From positions 1-35,149 of the forward strand of contig JBDGPU010000068.1 in the NCBI GenBank assembly GCA_042219525.1: 35,149 bases of DNA. The letters are read 5' to 3'. The notes beneath the pieces were generated by a model, which was not told the origin of the DNA, ran no database searches, and was given only the letters and a program-made list of their open reading frames with translations. Positions within the stretch are counted from its first letter, which is position 1; each line of letters opens with the position of its first letter. Made by a program: the position numbers and the translations under genes. Shown here piece by piece: positions 7,948 through 16,994 of the stretch. This DNA is from JBDGPU01 sp042219525 (GTDB lineage Archaea > Halobacteriota > Halobacteria > Halobacteriales > Haloferacaceae).

Positions 7948-8057
7948 GTTCAAAACGTCTCCCGGCCTACCCAAATGCCTTTCCTATCCGCGACCGCCGA
8001 GAGAGTGGCTCGCACCCCGGGAGCACGGCGGCCGCGCGCCCGAGCAAGCACGGGTGA

Positions 8058-8129
8058 TCACGCCTCGTCGAGCGGTGTCGTTCACGCCTCGTCGAGCGGG
8101 ACCGATCATCCCTCGTCGAGCGTCGCTTC
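8058..8129 (-). repeat. 24-bp in-frame repeat of the 3' end and stop codon of the TatD-like gene
   Basis: On the minus strand the last eight codons including TGA are repeated twice more after the real stop. Stops fall at 8106-8108, 8082-8084 and 8058-8060, exactly 24 nt apart and in the same frame. Each unit ends in CTCGACGAG followed by GGA or GCG and TGA (LDEG*, LDEA*, LDEA*). Confidence 0.9.
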
Positions 8130-8963
8130 CGTGTCGATCCCGTAGACGTCGCGGGGGGTCCCGACGTGTGCCGTCCGGACGGCGTCGTCGTATCCCGCCT
8201 CAAGGAGCCACCGCACGCGACGCGGGACGGTCTTCGGACCCAGCACGGCGCCCGGCTTGTCCGGGTCGTCGACGAAGTCCGTCTCCATGAGGAACGGCTC
8301 GTCGCTCTCGGCCGCCCGCTCGAGCCGGTCCTTCTCGCTCATCACGCTCGGGATTGGGCCTGCGAGCGTGCCAGCGGCGTAGTGTTTGACGACCTTCGTG
8401 CGCGAGAGCCCACGCGCCTCGGCCCACTCGGCGATTTCGGTCAGGTCCTCGCTCGCTTCGGTGTGGAGCTGGACCGCACAGTCGTGGTCAGCCCCGAGTG
8501 CGAAGGCGTGGCGCATCACCTCGTTCGAGGCCTTCCAGACGGCGTCCGCGACCTCGTAGTGCGGGCGCCCGGACTTGAGCGCGAGCGCGCGCCCGTCCGC
8601 GACGTACTCGGCGGCGACGTCGAGCCCGCCCTGCATCAGGTCGCGCGCTTCCTCGGACGTGAAGCCGCGCTCGTCGACGAGGCGGCTGACGAGTCCGGGA
8701 TGGACGCCCAGAACGGGCCACGCGCGACCCGGGAGCACGTCCGTCGCATCCGCGACGGCCGCGATGGTTTCCTCGAAGACGGCCCGGAAATCCTCGGGCT
8801 CGTCGGCCTCGACGCCGAGATGCCAGGACGGCTTGTTGACGACGAGGAGGTGCGTCCCGCCGACGCGAGCGAAGTCCTTCACCGCCTCGATCCCGCGGCC
8901 GTGACGCGGGTCGAGATGCAGGTGGTTATCCAGGACCGGGGTTGGAAGCGTGCCGTCGCTCAT
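8106..8963 (-). CDS. TatD-like metal-dependent hydrolase (TIM-barrel)
   Basis: 285-aa cytoplasmic protein of the archaeal TatD-related/amidohydrolase-fold hydrolases. Metal-ligand motifs in order are DNHLHLD (H14, H16), the VLGVHPG strand, SGRPHYEV, AVQLHTEA, VVKHYAAG and LMETDFVDD. These are the usual divalent-metal positions along a (beta/alpha)8 barrel. Bacterial TatD enzymes are nucleases; the substrate of this archaeal branch is not established. The ATG at 8963 overlaps the stop of the upstream HIT gene (ATGA), so the two are translationally coupled. The last codons and the stop are tandemly repeated after the gene. Confidence 0.85.
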   Translation of the reverse strand: MSDGTLPTPVLDNHLHLDPRHGRGIEAVKDFARVGGTHLLVVNKPSWHLGVEADEPEDFRAVFEETIAAVADATDVLPGRAWPVLGVHPGLVSRLVDERGFTSEEARDLMQGGLDVAAEYVADGRALALKSGRPHYEVADAVWKASNEVMRHAFALGADHDCAVQLHTEASEDLTEIAEWAEARGLSRTKVVKHYAAGTLAGPIPSVMSEKDRLERAAESDEPFLMETDFVDDPDKPGAVLGPKTVPRRVRWLLEAGYDDAVRTAHVGTPRDVYGIDTEATLDEG

Positions 8964-9589
8964 GTGTCCTCAGTAGGGTCGCGACCGGCAAAGGAGACGC
9001 GGACTGCGGTTGCGGGCTCCGATTCGTCGGTCGCGGTCGCCCGTTTCTCGTCGACCGCGTCGGCTTCGGTGGCTTCGGCCGCTTCGTCGACCGCGCAATC
9101 GAGCCCGCGGAAGGACTCGTGCAAGCGGTCGTACGTGCGCGCGACGGCCTCGACGATCACCTTGGTGTCGCTGATGACTGGCATGAAGTTGGTGTCGCCG
9201 CCCCAGCGCGGGACGACGTGCGTGTGGACGTGGTCGTCGACGGAGCCGCCGGCCGCGCTGCCGCCGAGGTTCATCCCGGTGTTGAAGCCGTGCGGGCCCA
9301 TCGCGCCGCGCAGCGCCTCCATGGTCGCGGCCTTCAGCTGCCCGTGTTCGAGCATCGTCGCGTCGTCGAGCGCGCCCCACTCGCCGGTGTGGTCGTATGG
9401 GATGACCATCGCGTGCCCGGGGTTGTACGGGTAGTTATTGAGGAGGACGAAGTTGTGGTCGCCGCGCGCGACGATCCGGGAGTCGACGTCGGCGTCTTGG
9501 TCGGGGAGTACACAGAACGGACACCCCTCCGGAGGCTGCTCCTCGCGTTCGACCCAGTCGATCCGCCACGGTGCGAACAGCTCGTCCAT
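8960..9589 (-). CDS. HIT family protein (histidine triad nucleotide hydrolase/transferase)
   Basis: 209-aa HIT-superfamily protein acting on nucleoside phosphate esters such as dinucleoside polyphosphates. The N-terminus has LFAPWRIDW and a CPFC pair (C23, C26) as in Ap4A-phosphorylase-like HIT proteins. The catalytic triad is HVHTHVVPRW (H120, H122, H124), followed by GDTNFMPV, which is typical of the same branch. Residues about 165-209 are a low-complexity acidic tail without family counterpart. It is the first gene of a two-gene operon with the TatD-like hydrolase (4-nt ATGA overlap). The exact substrate cannot be told from sequence. Confidence 0.9.
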   Translation of the reverse strand: MDELFAPWRIDWVEREEQPPEGCPFCVLPDQDADVDSRIVARGDHNFVLLNNYPYNPGHAMVIPYDHTGEWGALDDATMLEHGQLKAATMEALRGAMGPHGFNTGMNLGGSAAGGSVDDHVHTHVVPRWGGDTNFMPVISDTKVIVEAVARTYDRLHESFRGLDCAVDEAAEATEADAVDEKRATATDESEPATAVRVSFAGRDPTEDT

Positions 9590-9818
9590 GTCCGTACTGG
9601 CCGCCGGCTGGTCTTGAATCCCGCCGTTACGAACCGCCCTCGGCGGAGACTATTGATCATTCACTTTTTATCAACCAAGGTATCGGTATGGTCCTCATTC
9701 ATCTCGAATGATATTGTACATCCCTGGTGAAATATTGCCGATAGCCACCAGGATTTCCAAACACATACGTAGGGTTATGCGAGTCTTTATCGCGTCACTG
9801 TGCGTACGTTTACGTTGC
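9590..9818. promoter_or_regulatory. Divergent intergenic region with a 7-bp inverted repeat
   Basis: AT-richer spacer between the HIT gene (-) and the zinc-ribbon gene (+). CCTGGTG (9723-9729) and CACCAGG (9746-9752) form a perfect 7-bp inverted repeat with a 16-nt spacer. TCTTTATC near 9784-9791 is a TATA-like box about 30 nt before the ATG at 9819. I see no gene in the stretch. Confidence 0.45.
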
Positions 9819-10019
9819 ATGGCAACGCAACACACAGATCCGAATAGCATCCGGGAGCCATGCCCCGGCTGTGGCGGGAACACCCCGCACGAGGTCCACG
9901 TGGAGATCCGGACCGAGAGCGGGAAGAACGAGAATGCGGAGTTCTCCCGGGAACCGTACCGGGTCGCGGTGTGCGAGGAGTGCGGCGCGGAGACCGCGAC
10001 GCGGATGAACAACGCGTAG
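9819..10019 (+). CDS. Small zinc-ribbon protein, DUF7835-like
   Basis: 66-aa protein with two zinc knuckles: CPGC (C15, C18) near the N-terminus and CEEC (C52, C55) near the C-terminus, expected to bind one zinc as a beta-ribbon. Between them lies a basic/acidic beta strand region (HEVHVEIRTES). It resembles the many haloarchaeal small CPxCG zinc proteins, probably the DUF7835 group. I chose the ATG at 9819 rather than the longer frame from 9708, because the upstream part translates to non-acidic, non-conserved sequence and a TATA-like box sits about 30 nt before 9819. Function unknown; nucleic-acid or protein binding is plausible. Confidence 0.75.
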   Translation: MATQHTDPNSIREPCPGCGGNTPHEVHVEIRTESGKNENAEFSREPYRVAVCEECGAETATRMNNA

Positions 10020-10117
10020 GTGCGCAGCGACGACGGCCTGCCAACCGCCAGGGTGGACTGCTGGACCGACTGGGGAGCGACTCACCTGGACGCCGCCCCG
10101 GTCGGCGGTCGACCCGA

Positions 10118-11023
10118 TCAGTCGAAATCGTGGATGCCGGCCGTGGTAACCTCCACGCCGTCATCCGTTACGAGCAGCGTGTGCTCCGCCTGGCTCACCA
10201 GCGTCTCGCTGTCCTCTTTCAGCACCGGGTAGCCCTTGACGACGTTCTGGCGCTTCAGCCGGCGAAGGGCCATGTCGGCGCCGTCGACGTCGAGCCACCG
10301 CGCCGCGAACGGGAGCCCCTCGAACTCCTCGATCTGTTCGAGCGCCTGCCGCGCGCGCCGGTCGCGCACGCTCTTCTCGCGCTGGAGCTCGTAGATCTCC
10401 TCGGTCGTTCCCTCGCCGACCTTGCCGCTCCCGTCCGTCGCGAACGGCTCGATGGCGACGGCGTCGCCGACCTCCAGTTCGACGGAGCGGTCGACACCGC
10501 GGTTCGGCACGTTGGGCCCGGTGTGCGCGTCGTACTGCTCGACGCCGTGGCCCGACAGGTTGAGCACGGGCGTGTAGCCGTAGCCGCGGATGACGTCCTC
10601 GATGGCGGCGCCGATGGTGCCGACCTCGACGCCGGGGCCGGCCTCGTCGAGCGCGGCTTCGAGCGCCTGTTCGGACGCCTCCGCGAGCTCCGTGTTGCCG
10701 GTGAAGTCCACGGTGACGGCGGCGTCGGCGATGTAGCCGTCGACGTGGACGCCGATGTCGAGACAGACCATGTCCTCGCCGAACTCCGTGTCGTCGTCGA
10801 CGCCGGGGGTCGCGTGCGACGCCTCCTCGTCGATGCTGATGTTGACCGGGAACGCCAGCCCGGCGTCCTGCTCGCGGACGTAGTCCTCCGCCCACTCGGC
10901 GACCTCGAGGTGGGTCACGCCCGGTTCGATCATCTCGCGGGCCTCGTTCATCGTCTCCACGAGGATTTCGCCTGCCTCGCGATAGCTCTCGACCGCGTCG
11001 TCGTCGAGGGAACCGTCACTCAT
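10118..11023 (-). CDS. map: Methionine aminopeptidase, type II
   Basis: Removes the initiator methionine from nascent proteins in the cytoplasm. The 301-aa length fits the archaeal type IIa enzyme. Metal ligands are visible and match the Pyrococcus enzyme closely: D89 and D100 in LDIGVHVDGYIADAA, H159 in LSGHGVEQY, E192 in VAIEPFA and E280 in SQAEHTLLV. The substrate-side histidine is in DAHTGPNVPN. The type II insertion (about residues 205-265), which includes the helical RDRRARQALEQIEEF, is present. The ATG at 11023 gives the expected N-terminus. Upstream on the same strand lies the inverted composite repeat, with its array module about 110-290 bp before the start. Confidence 0.96.
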   Translation of the reverse strand: MSDGSLDDDAVESYREAGEILVETMNEAREMIEPGVTHLEVAEWAEDYVREQDAGLAFPVNISIDEEASHATPGVDDDTEFGEDMVCLDIGVHVDGYIADAAVTVDFTGNTELAEASEQALEAALDEAGPGVEVGTIGAAIEDVIRGYGYTPVLNLSGHGVEQYDAHTGPNVPNRGVDRSVELEVGDAVAIEPFATDGSGKVGEGTTEEIYELQREKSVRDRRARQALEQIEEFEGLPFAARWLDVDGADMALRRLKRQNVVKGYPVLKEDSETLVSQAEHTLLVTDDGVEVTTAGIHDFD

Positions 11024-11139
11024 GCGCGCTGGTTGGCGGACGGTTCGGAAAGAGGTTGTGGGTATGGGTTGTTCGGGTGTGATCTGGTAGGACCGTGGGA
11101 GCGATTAGTGCTGCTTGAGTTCGAGATCTCCAGTAAGTC

Positions 11140-11700
11140 CTCGGCTGCTCTTTTTATACCGGTTTATAAGGTACAGACGCTGCTATTCTCGACGGCAACA
11201 CGAATACCCAGAAAACCCTCGGTCGCTCTTGCTTATAAACTGTATTTAAAGGTGCAGACGCTGCTGCGCTTGACAGCAACGCAGACTCCTTGAAAGCCCT
11301 CGGCCGCTCGCGGTCGCTGAGCGACATATCCGCGCCTCTCCGCACCGCCCGGCGCGGATAGGGGTCGGCTCAGCGACTCCCCTCCGGCGCGACCGGCCAT
11401 CGCCCTTTCAGTCCGCCAGGACCGCGACAGCAACCGCGACCGCAACAGCACCGCACAGCTACCGCACCCTCAGTCCTCCCCAGCCTCGGCCGGGGCGCGC
11501 CGGTCCGCACCGCGCGGCGCGCCCCGCCCTCCCTCGCACGCGTTACTCGCGCGCGCCACCGCACCACACGCCGGACAGCCGGCGAGCGCCGACGGCGACC
11601 CAGCCGCCGCGAGCGACGCGCCGGCCACCACTCCTGGGTGGGACTGAAAGGGGCAGCCGCTGAGCGGGACGCCCTGCGAAGCTAGCACCGGAACCCGGCG
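11140..11700 (-). repeat. Composite dispersed repeat, second copy (copy B), inverted
   Basis: Reading the minus strand from 11700, this copy repeats the order of copy A. First comes a module with the 12-bp inverted repeat (11641-11652 and 11403-11414), then the GC-rich core near 11500-11560, then GAGTCGCTGAG. The twin hairpins are absent: an indel of about 50 bp replaces them. Finally there are about two 80-bp-type units with AT-rich blocks at 11233-11252 and 11152-11171. The array end points towards map, as in copy A it points towards adk. Frames inside are treated as spurious. Confidence 0.85.
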
Positions 11701-11744
11701 AGCGAACGCAGTGAGCGAGCCGGGTGAGGAGCGCAGCGAGCAGC

Positions 11745-11990
11745 GCGACCGCTCGGCGGCTGGGGCTTTCTGGGCATGCTGAGTGATCTCACTTGCAACG
11801 ACAACCAAACAAACCACGCAGAAAGCGACCGTCTCAGCGGCTGGAGCTTTCTGGATGTGCCGAGTGGTCTCGTCGCGACGTAACCCAAACAACCCACACG
11901 GAAAGCGACTGCCCCAGGGGCTGGGGCTTTCTGGGCATGCTGAGTGGTCGCACTGGCGGCTCCTTTTATACTATATTTAAAAGAGCAACC
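11745..11990 (+). repeat. Second 80-bp-period array with GAAAGC/GCTTTC hairpins
   Basis: GCTTTCTGG blocks start at 11765, 11846 and 11926 (spacing 81 and 80). Each follows GGCTGG(G/A)(G/A) and is followed by CATGCTGAGTG or a close variant. Units two and three have a perfect inverted repeat, for example CAGAAAGC (11819-11826) with GCTTTCTG (11846-11853). The last unit ends in an AT-rich block (11962-11986) followed by GAGCAACCGA, which resembles the end of the units in the adk-side array. The stretch 11701-11745 is low-complexity GAGC/GCAG-rich sequence. No gene is seen between map and the peptidase gene. Confidence 0.8.
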
Positions 11991-12018
11991 GATCAGAACC
12001 GCCAAAGACGCGAACAGA

Positions 12019-12951
12019 TCAGAAATCAGCAGCGACGCTCGTCTGCATCCCGTCGGTGTTGAACGCGCTGCCCGAGCCGTCGTCGTCGAGGACGATGACG
12101 CCGGCGCCCGACCCGGTGATCTCGCCGAACTCGTCGATGGCTCGGTCGGCTGCCTCCTGCGCGGAGGCGCCCTCCTCCAGATGCCGGACGGCGCGCCGTG
12201 TCAGGGTGACGCGAGCAATGTCCTCGCCGGCGCCGGTCGCACTCGCGCCACCGGCCGGGCCGCAGTAGAAGCCGGACCCGACCTGGGGCACGTCGCCGAC
12301 GCGGCCAGCGAGCGCGAATGAGCGGCCGCCGGTCGACGTCGCGGCCGCGAAGGTGTCACCGTCGTAGGCGACGGCGCCGACGGTGTCGTGGTCCGGGGCT
12401 TCCTCCTTCGACGCGCCGCTGACTCCGTCGCCACCAGCCCCGTTACCAGTCCCACCGGCCTGGTCACTGCCGGAGCCGAAGCGCGTCTGGAGCCAGTCGA
12501 GGTGCTCGCGGGGCCCGCCCTCCGGCGGATTCTCCTCCTCGTAGCGGTTCCGGGTCTTCTCGGTCACGAGGTCGACGTCCGTCTCGACGTCGTACTCCTC
12601 GGCGAGCTCGACCGCGTGCTCACCGGAGACGAAGATGTGCGGCGTGTTCTCCATGACGGCGCGGGCCGCGGAGATCGCCTTCTCGATACCCGGCATCGAG
12701 CTGACCGCGCCGATCGTGCGGTCCGACGTCATCACGCCCGCGTCCGTGCGCACGACGCCGTCGGACTGGACGGCACCGCCGCGCCCGGCGTTGAACCGCT
12801 CGGAGTGTTCGAGGACGTTGAGCGACGCTTCGACCGCGTCCAGTGGGGTCGACGCGACCGATCCGGCTTCCGCGGCCTCGTCGAGCACTGCCTGTCGCGG
12901 TTCGGGTTCGTCCGGCGTGCCACCCGCGCCTCCGTGAACGATAACTCGCAT
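12019..12951 (-). CDS. Isoaspartyl peptidase/L-asparaginase (Ntn-hydrolase, plant type)
   Basis: 310-aa precursor of an N-terminal nucleophile hydrolase that splits isoaspartyl dipeptides and asparagine. The N-terminal motif VHGGAGG, then NAGRGGAVQ and ASVMTSD-like (DAGVMTSDRTIGAV) mark the alpha chain. The autocleavage site is HDTVGAVA, with Thr190 as the new N-terminal nucleophile. ATSTGG (204-209) and VGSGFYCGPAGGASATG-type segments follow in the beta chain. Residues about 160-185 form a Gly/Ser/Asp-rich linker before the cleavage site. The protein is cytoplasmic with no signal peptide. It is divergent from the membrane hydrolase gene at 13083 and ends against the repeat array. Peptidase versus asparaginase preference cannot be decided here. 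Confidence 0.92.
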   Translation of the reverse strand: MRVIVHGGAGGTPDEPEPRQAVLDEAAEAGSVASTPLDAVEASLNVLEHSERFNAGRGGAVQSDGVVRTDAGVMTSDRTIGAVSSMPGIEKAISAARAVMENTPHIFVSGEHAVELAEEYDVETDVDLVTEKTRNRYEEENPPEGGPREHLDWLQTRFGSGSDQAGGTGNGAGGDGVSGASKEEAPDHDTVGAVAYDGDTFAAATSTGGRSFALAGRVGDVPQVGSGFYCGPAGGASATGAGEDIARVTLTRRAVRHLEEGASAQEAADRAIDEFGEITGSGAGVIVLDDDGSGSAFNTDGMQTSVAADF

Positions 12952-13082
12952 ACCTGGCTGCTCTCCGGGAGCGGGGATAAGCCCCGGGAAAGCGGACGAG
13001 CAGGGGGCCCTTCGAGGCTAGCCTTCGCCCCGACATGTGGTGGCGTAACAAGGCCTTTGGCCACGCACACGTACACCCGGGC

Positions 13083-13754
13083 ATGCCTTCCACGCTCGTC
13101 CACGTCGGGTTCGCCGCACTCATCGGGACGGCACTGCTCGCCGACCGCTTCGACGTCAGGGCGCTCCTCGTCGTCCTCGCGTTCGCGGTCCTCCCGGACC
13201 TCGACACCTTCGTCGGCCTCTGGCTGCTCGAAGGCGGCCACCGGACTGCACTCCACAACCTCGTCCTTCCGACCCTGCTCCTGGTCGGCATCTGGGTCGA
13301 CGCCCTCCGCGGCAAGGACTCCTTGCTCCGCTCACGCTGGGGACCGGGCGCCTACCGGGTCGCCTGGGTCGGCATCCTGGGCGGCTGGATCACCGCGGGC
13401 GTGCTGCTCGACGCCTACCACAACGGTGCCAACCTGCTGTGGCCGCTCCACGACGAGTTCATCGACCTCTCCGGGCACCTGCTCATCTCCGACCAGCGCG
13501 GCATCGAGCAGACGTTCATCTCCTTCGAATCGAGTGCGGACGGCGGCACAGTGGTCGCCGAAAGGGACTCTAAGGGCACCTCAAACGAGACCCACTACGC
13601 CACCGGCGCGGACCCCAACTCTGGCTCCGACGCCGGCGCCGAACGGTGGTTCTACCTGTTCGACCGCGGGGAGTTCCTGCTGCTCTCGCTGGCCGGGTAC
13701 CTCTCTGCCGGCTGGCGACTCTACGAGGAACGGACGCCGGACCTGCCGACGTAA
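13083..13754 (+). CDS. Membrane-bound metal-dependent hydrolase (DUF457/YdjM-like)
   Basis: 223-aa integral membrane protein of the YdjM/DUF457 group. The N-terminal MPSTLVHVGFAAL, then VLPDLDTF and HRTALHNLVLP, carry the His/Asp residues expected to bind metal. H-N in YHNGANLLWPL may add to the site. Hydrophobic helices are near 8-22, 28-45, 60-80, 98-120 and 193-210. Residues about 140-190 form a soluble acidic loop. I chose the ATG at 13083 because family proteins begin MPSTLVH, and a weak CCTTTGG box sits about 28 nt upstream; the ATG at 13035 would add 16 atypical residues. Substrate unknown. Confidence 0.8.
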   Translation: MPSTLVHVGFAALIGTALLADRFDVRALLVVLAFAVLPDLDTFVGLWLLEGGHRTALHNLVLPTLLLVGIWVDALRGKDSLLRSRWGPGAYRVAWVGILGGWITAGVLLDAYHNGANLLWPLHDEFIDLSGHLLISDQRGIEQTFISFESSADGGTVVAERDSKGTSNETHYATGADPNSGSDAGAERWFYLFDRGEFLLLSLAGYLSAGWRLYEERTPDLPT

Positions 13755-13846
13755 ACCGGCGAATTCGACCGCTTTACCCCGGATACGGTGTGCCCTTTAC
13801 GGAAAGCGGTAGTCACTTTAGGAGGGTACGTGAAGTCCGACGCGCT

Positions 13847-15109
<1,263 letters not shown>

Positions 15110-15235
15110 ACAGGTTTCCCGCCTCTCGACGACAGCAACCGAACCTGTTCTCCCAACGCCGGCCCGCCCACCGGTTCACCGCTTTGCCGTTCTTTTCGGC
15201 GGAAGACTCATCGGGGTAGCCAGAGATATCTATTT

Positions 15236-15448
15236 GTGCTACCCGCAATTCTGCTCCAGCCCGGGCCTGGCATCCTCACGTCGGTGTTCGGGCTGCTGTC
15301 GTTGCTGGTCCACGTCGCGATGATCCTCTGGACGTACTCGGACGCCGGGAAGAACAGCAGCCATCCAGCGGTTCTCTGGGCACTCGTCGTCCTGTTCGCG
15401 CCGCTCGTCGGCTTCATCCTGTACTTCATCATCGGCCGGAACCGGTAG
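15236..15448 (+). CDS. Small PLDc_N-type two-helix membrane protein
   Basis: 70-aa membrane protein starting at a GTG codon. Two hydrophobic helices (about residues 13-32 and 43-64) flank a short polar turn with WTYSDAGKNSSHPAVLWAL. The pattern W-(S/T)-Y-x-D-A-x-x-(R/K) followed by a second helix ending F-I-I-G-R is that of the phospholipase D nuclease N-terminal domain (PLDc_N), which often occurs alone in archaea. No catalytic HKD motif is present, so it is not itself a phospholipase. Its stop lies about 14 nt from the right end of the tnpB element, so the element landed just behind it. Confidence 0.65.
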   Translation: MLPAILLQPGPGILTSVFGLLSLLVHVAMILWTYSDAGKNSSHPAVLWALVVLFAPLVGFILYFIIGRNR

Positions 15449-15461
15449 GACTGCGACGAAT

Positions 15462-15620
15462 TGACATCCTCCCCGCCCTGAAGGGCGAGGATTCCCGCGT
15501 TGGGATATTGTGGTTTACGACGTGACCTGTTCTTGAGGTGCGAACGCACCAGTTTCTTTGTCAAATAGGAACGTCGATGGCTGTGCCAACCAGCCGTTAC
15601 TCCTATTCACCGACAGACTC
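15462..15620 (-). ncRNA. Putative omega RNA (reRNA) of the tnpB element
   Basis: In characterised TnpB systems the guide RNA scaffold comes from the 3' part of tnpB plus the right end, with the guide just beyond the element. By position, the scaffold here would cover the end of tnpB (from about 15620 down) and the hairpin at 15470-15490. The guide would read the flank below 15462 on the minus strand. This is inferred from family knowledge; only the hairpin is directly seen. Confidence 0.35.
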
Positions 15621-16795
15621 GATGAACTCGGAGATACTTTCTGTCGAATGTTCTCAGCACCGTTCACGTCCGCGTTCGCCACCGTATCACACGTATCGCA
15701 GACGTACAACCCGCGTTCAACACGGTTCGCGTCACGCTTCCGGTCACAGCACGAACACGACTTCGACGTATCACGCTCCGATACTTGCTCGACTGTGATG
15801 CCTTCCATCTCGGCTTTGTATTCGAGCAGGTCGGTGAAGCGGTCGAACGCCCACGAGTGCAGGTCGAGGTTTCCGCGCTTGCCCCAGTTCTTCGACTCGC
15901 CGTTCTCCTCGTCCTCGCGGATCCCAGAGAGGTTGCCAACCACAATCGTTCCAACACCTTCCTCAACACATCGCTGGACGATCTGTTTAGAGAGGGTGTG
16001 GAAGTAGTGGGAGCGGCGAGCCGATTTCTTCTGGTTCAACCGATTTGCTTGCTCGGAATCGGAGTCATCACAGCGAGCGATGCGTTTGCTGAAGTAGTAG
16101 TCGTCCTGCTTCAAGCAGTTGAGTGGGTACAGTTCGCTGTGGCCGTCTTCGTAGGCGAGAGCGGCGAAGTTGTTGACGCCGAGGTCAACACCCACCGTCT
16201 TCTCACCGGGTGCTTCAGAAACCTCGATCTCGACCTTGCACACGAAGTGCAACTCCCACTCCTCACCAGTCCAGACGACCCTGACTTGTTGAACACTCTC
16301 CACGGCAGATAGGTCAACGTCAGGCCGAGTCTGATATTCGCAGAGGATGAAGTCCGACCAATACTCCTTGAGGTTCGAGCCTTTGCTAAGCCGGACTCTC
16401 CCGTACTCGGTGTCGAGTTTGAAGCCAGCGGCTTTGAACGTGACTGTGCTTCGCGGGTGTTCGTCACCGTGTTTGCGGTACTTCGGCGGGTTCGCCCGCT
16501 TGTCTCCGTTGCGCCGTTTGCCGTACCAGCCGTTGAACGCCTCAGCGAGTTCTTGAAGGACTCGCTGACTTGACTGAGAATGCAGGTCATCGTAGCGTTC
16601 GTGCGACTTCAGGTACGCGGTGAGTTCGGTGTGACTGGGAATGTGGCCGATTTCACTCCACACACGATCGCAGACCCACCGCCCAACGTTCCAGAGTTTC
16701 GAGGCTGCGAACCCGAGCGAATCAAGGCCGTCAGACACCTGTTGCTGGTTCCGTATGGAAGCAGTGTAGGTACGGTTGACGACCTTCTTCGCCAT
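15515..16795 (-). CDS. tnpB: RNA-guided endonuclease TnpB-like protein (IS1341-type OrfB)
   Basis: 426-aa TnpB family protein, full length. The N-terminal half (to about 190) holds the wedge/REC-like part. RuvC-I is VGVDLGVNNFAAL with D204. The RuvC-II strand is TIVVGNLSGIRED, where the position usually occupied by Glu (I-E-D-L pattern) is Gly287. The zinc finger is KSCSCCDRK (C347, C350) and YVCDTC (C366, C369). RuvC-III is NADVNGAENI with D376. TnpB enzymes cut DNA next to a short motif using an RNA from the element's right end, which favours element retention. E294 or E296, or a downstream Glu, may replace the missing residue, or cleavage may be lost. The C-terminal tail after about 386 is low-complexity. 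Confidence 0.9.
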   Translation of the reverse strand: MAKKVVNRTYTASIRNQQQVSDGLDSLGFAASKLWNVGRWVCDRVWSEIGHIPSHTELTAYLKSHERYDDLHSQSSQRVLQELAEAFNGWYGKRRNGDKRANPPKYRKHGDEHPRSTVTFKAAGFKLDTEYGRVRLSKGSNLKEYWSDFILCEYQTRPDVDLSAVESVQQVRVVWTGEEWELHFVCKVEIEVSEAPGEKTVGVDLGVNNFAALAYEDGHSELYPLNCLKQDDYYFSKRIARCDDSDSEQANRLNQKKSARRSHYFHTLSKQIVQRCVEEGVGTIVVGNLSGIREDEENGESKNWGKRGNLDLHSWAFDRFTDLLEYKAEMEGITVEQVSERDTSKSCSCCDRKRDANRVERGLYVCDTCDTVANADVNGAENIRQKVSPSSSSLSVNRSNGWLAQPSTFLFDKETGAFAPQEQVTS

Positions 16796-16994
16796 GGGTA
16801 ACCTATCTAATTAAACTTACTTGAAGATACGGATGACGCAACGTGGAATATCCTGCTATGCAACCGAACGGTGAATTGTATCGTCGACTGTCGGATTCAT
16901 CCCCGCCCTAAAGGGCGGGGCTTTCTCCTATGTACTTCCGTAATCCGGACAGGTCCGGCAGTCGCGCGCGACGCTCTTTTTAAATAACCTCGGC

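Larger units (their letters stand above)
15462..16925 (-). mobile_element. IS1341-type (IS200/IS605 family) element carrying tnpB only
   Basis: A single tnpB gene (-) is bracketed by related short hairpins. The right end (15462-15496) has CCCCGCCCTGAAGGGCGAGG after TTGACATCCT. The left end (16901-16920) has the palindrome CCCCGCCCTAAAGGGCGGGG. There are no terminal inverted repeats or target duplications, as expected for this family. No tnpA (Y1 transposase) is present, so movement would need one supplied in trans. The AT content is higher than that of the neighbours. Exact outer borders are approximate, especially the left one. Confidence 0.82.

Noticed and set aside
11470..12005. Open frames of 107-140 codons in the map/peptidase interval
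   Set aside because: They lie wholly inside repeat modules, have basic, Arg/Ala/Ser-rich composition and no start signals; they are frames that happen to be open in GC-rich repeats.
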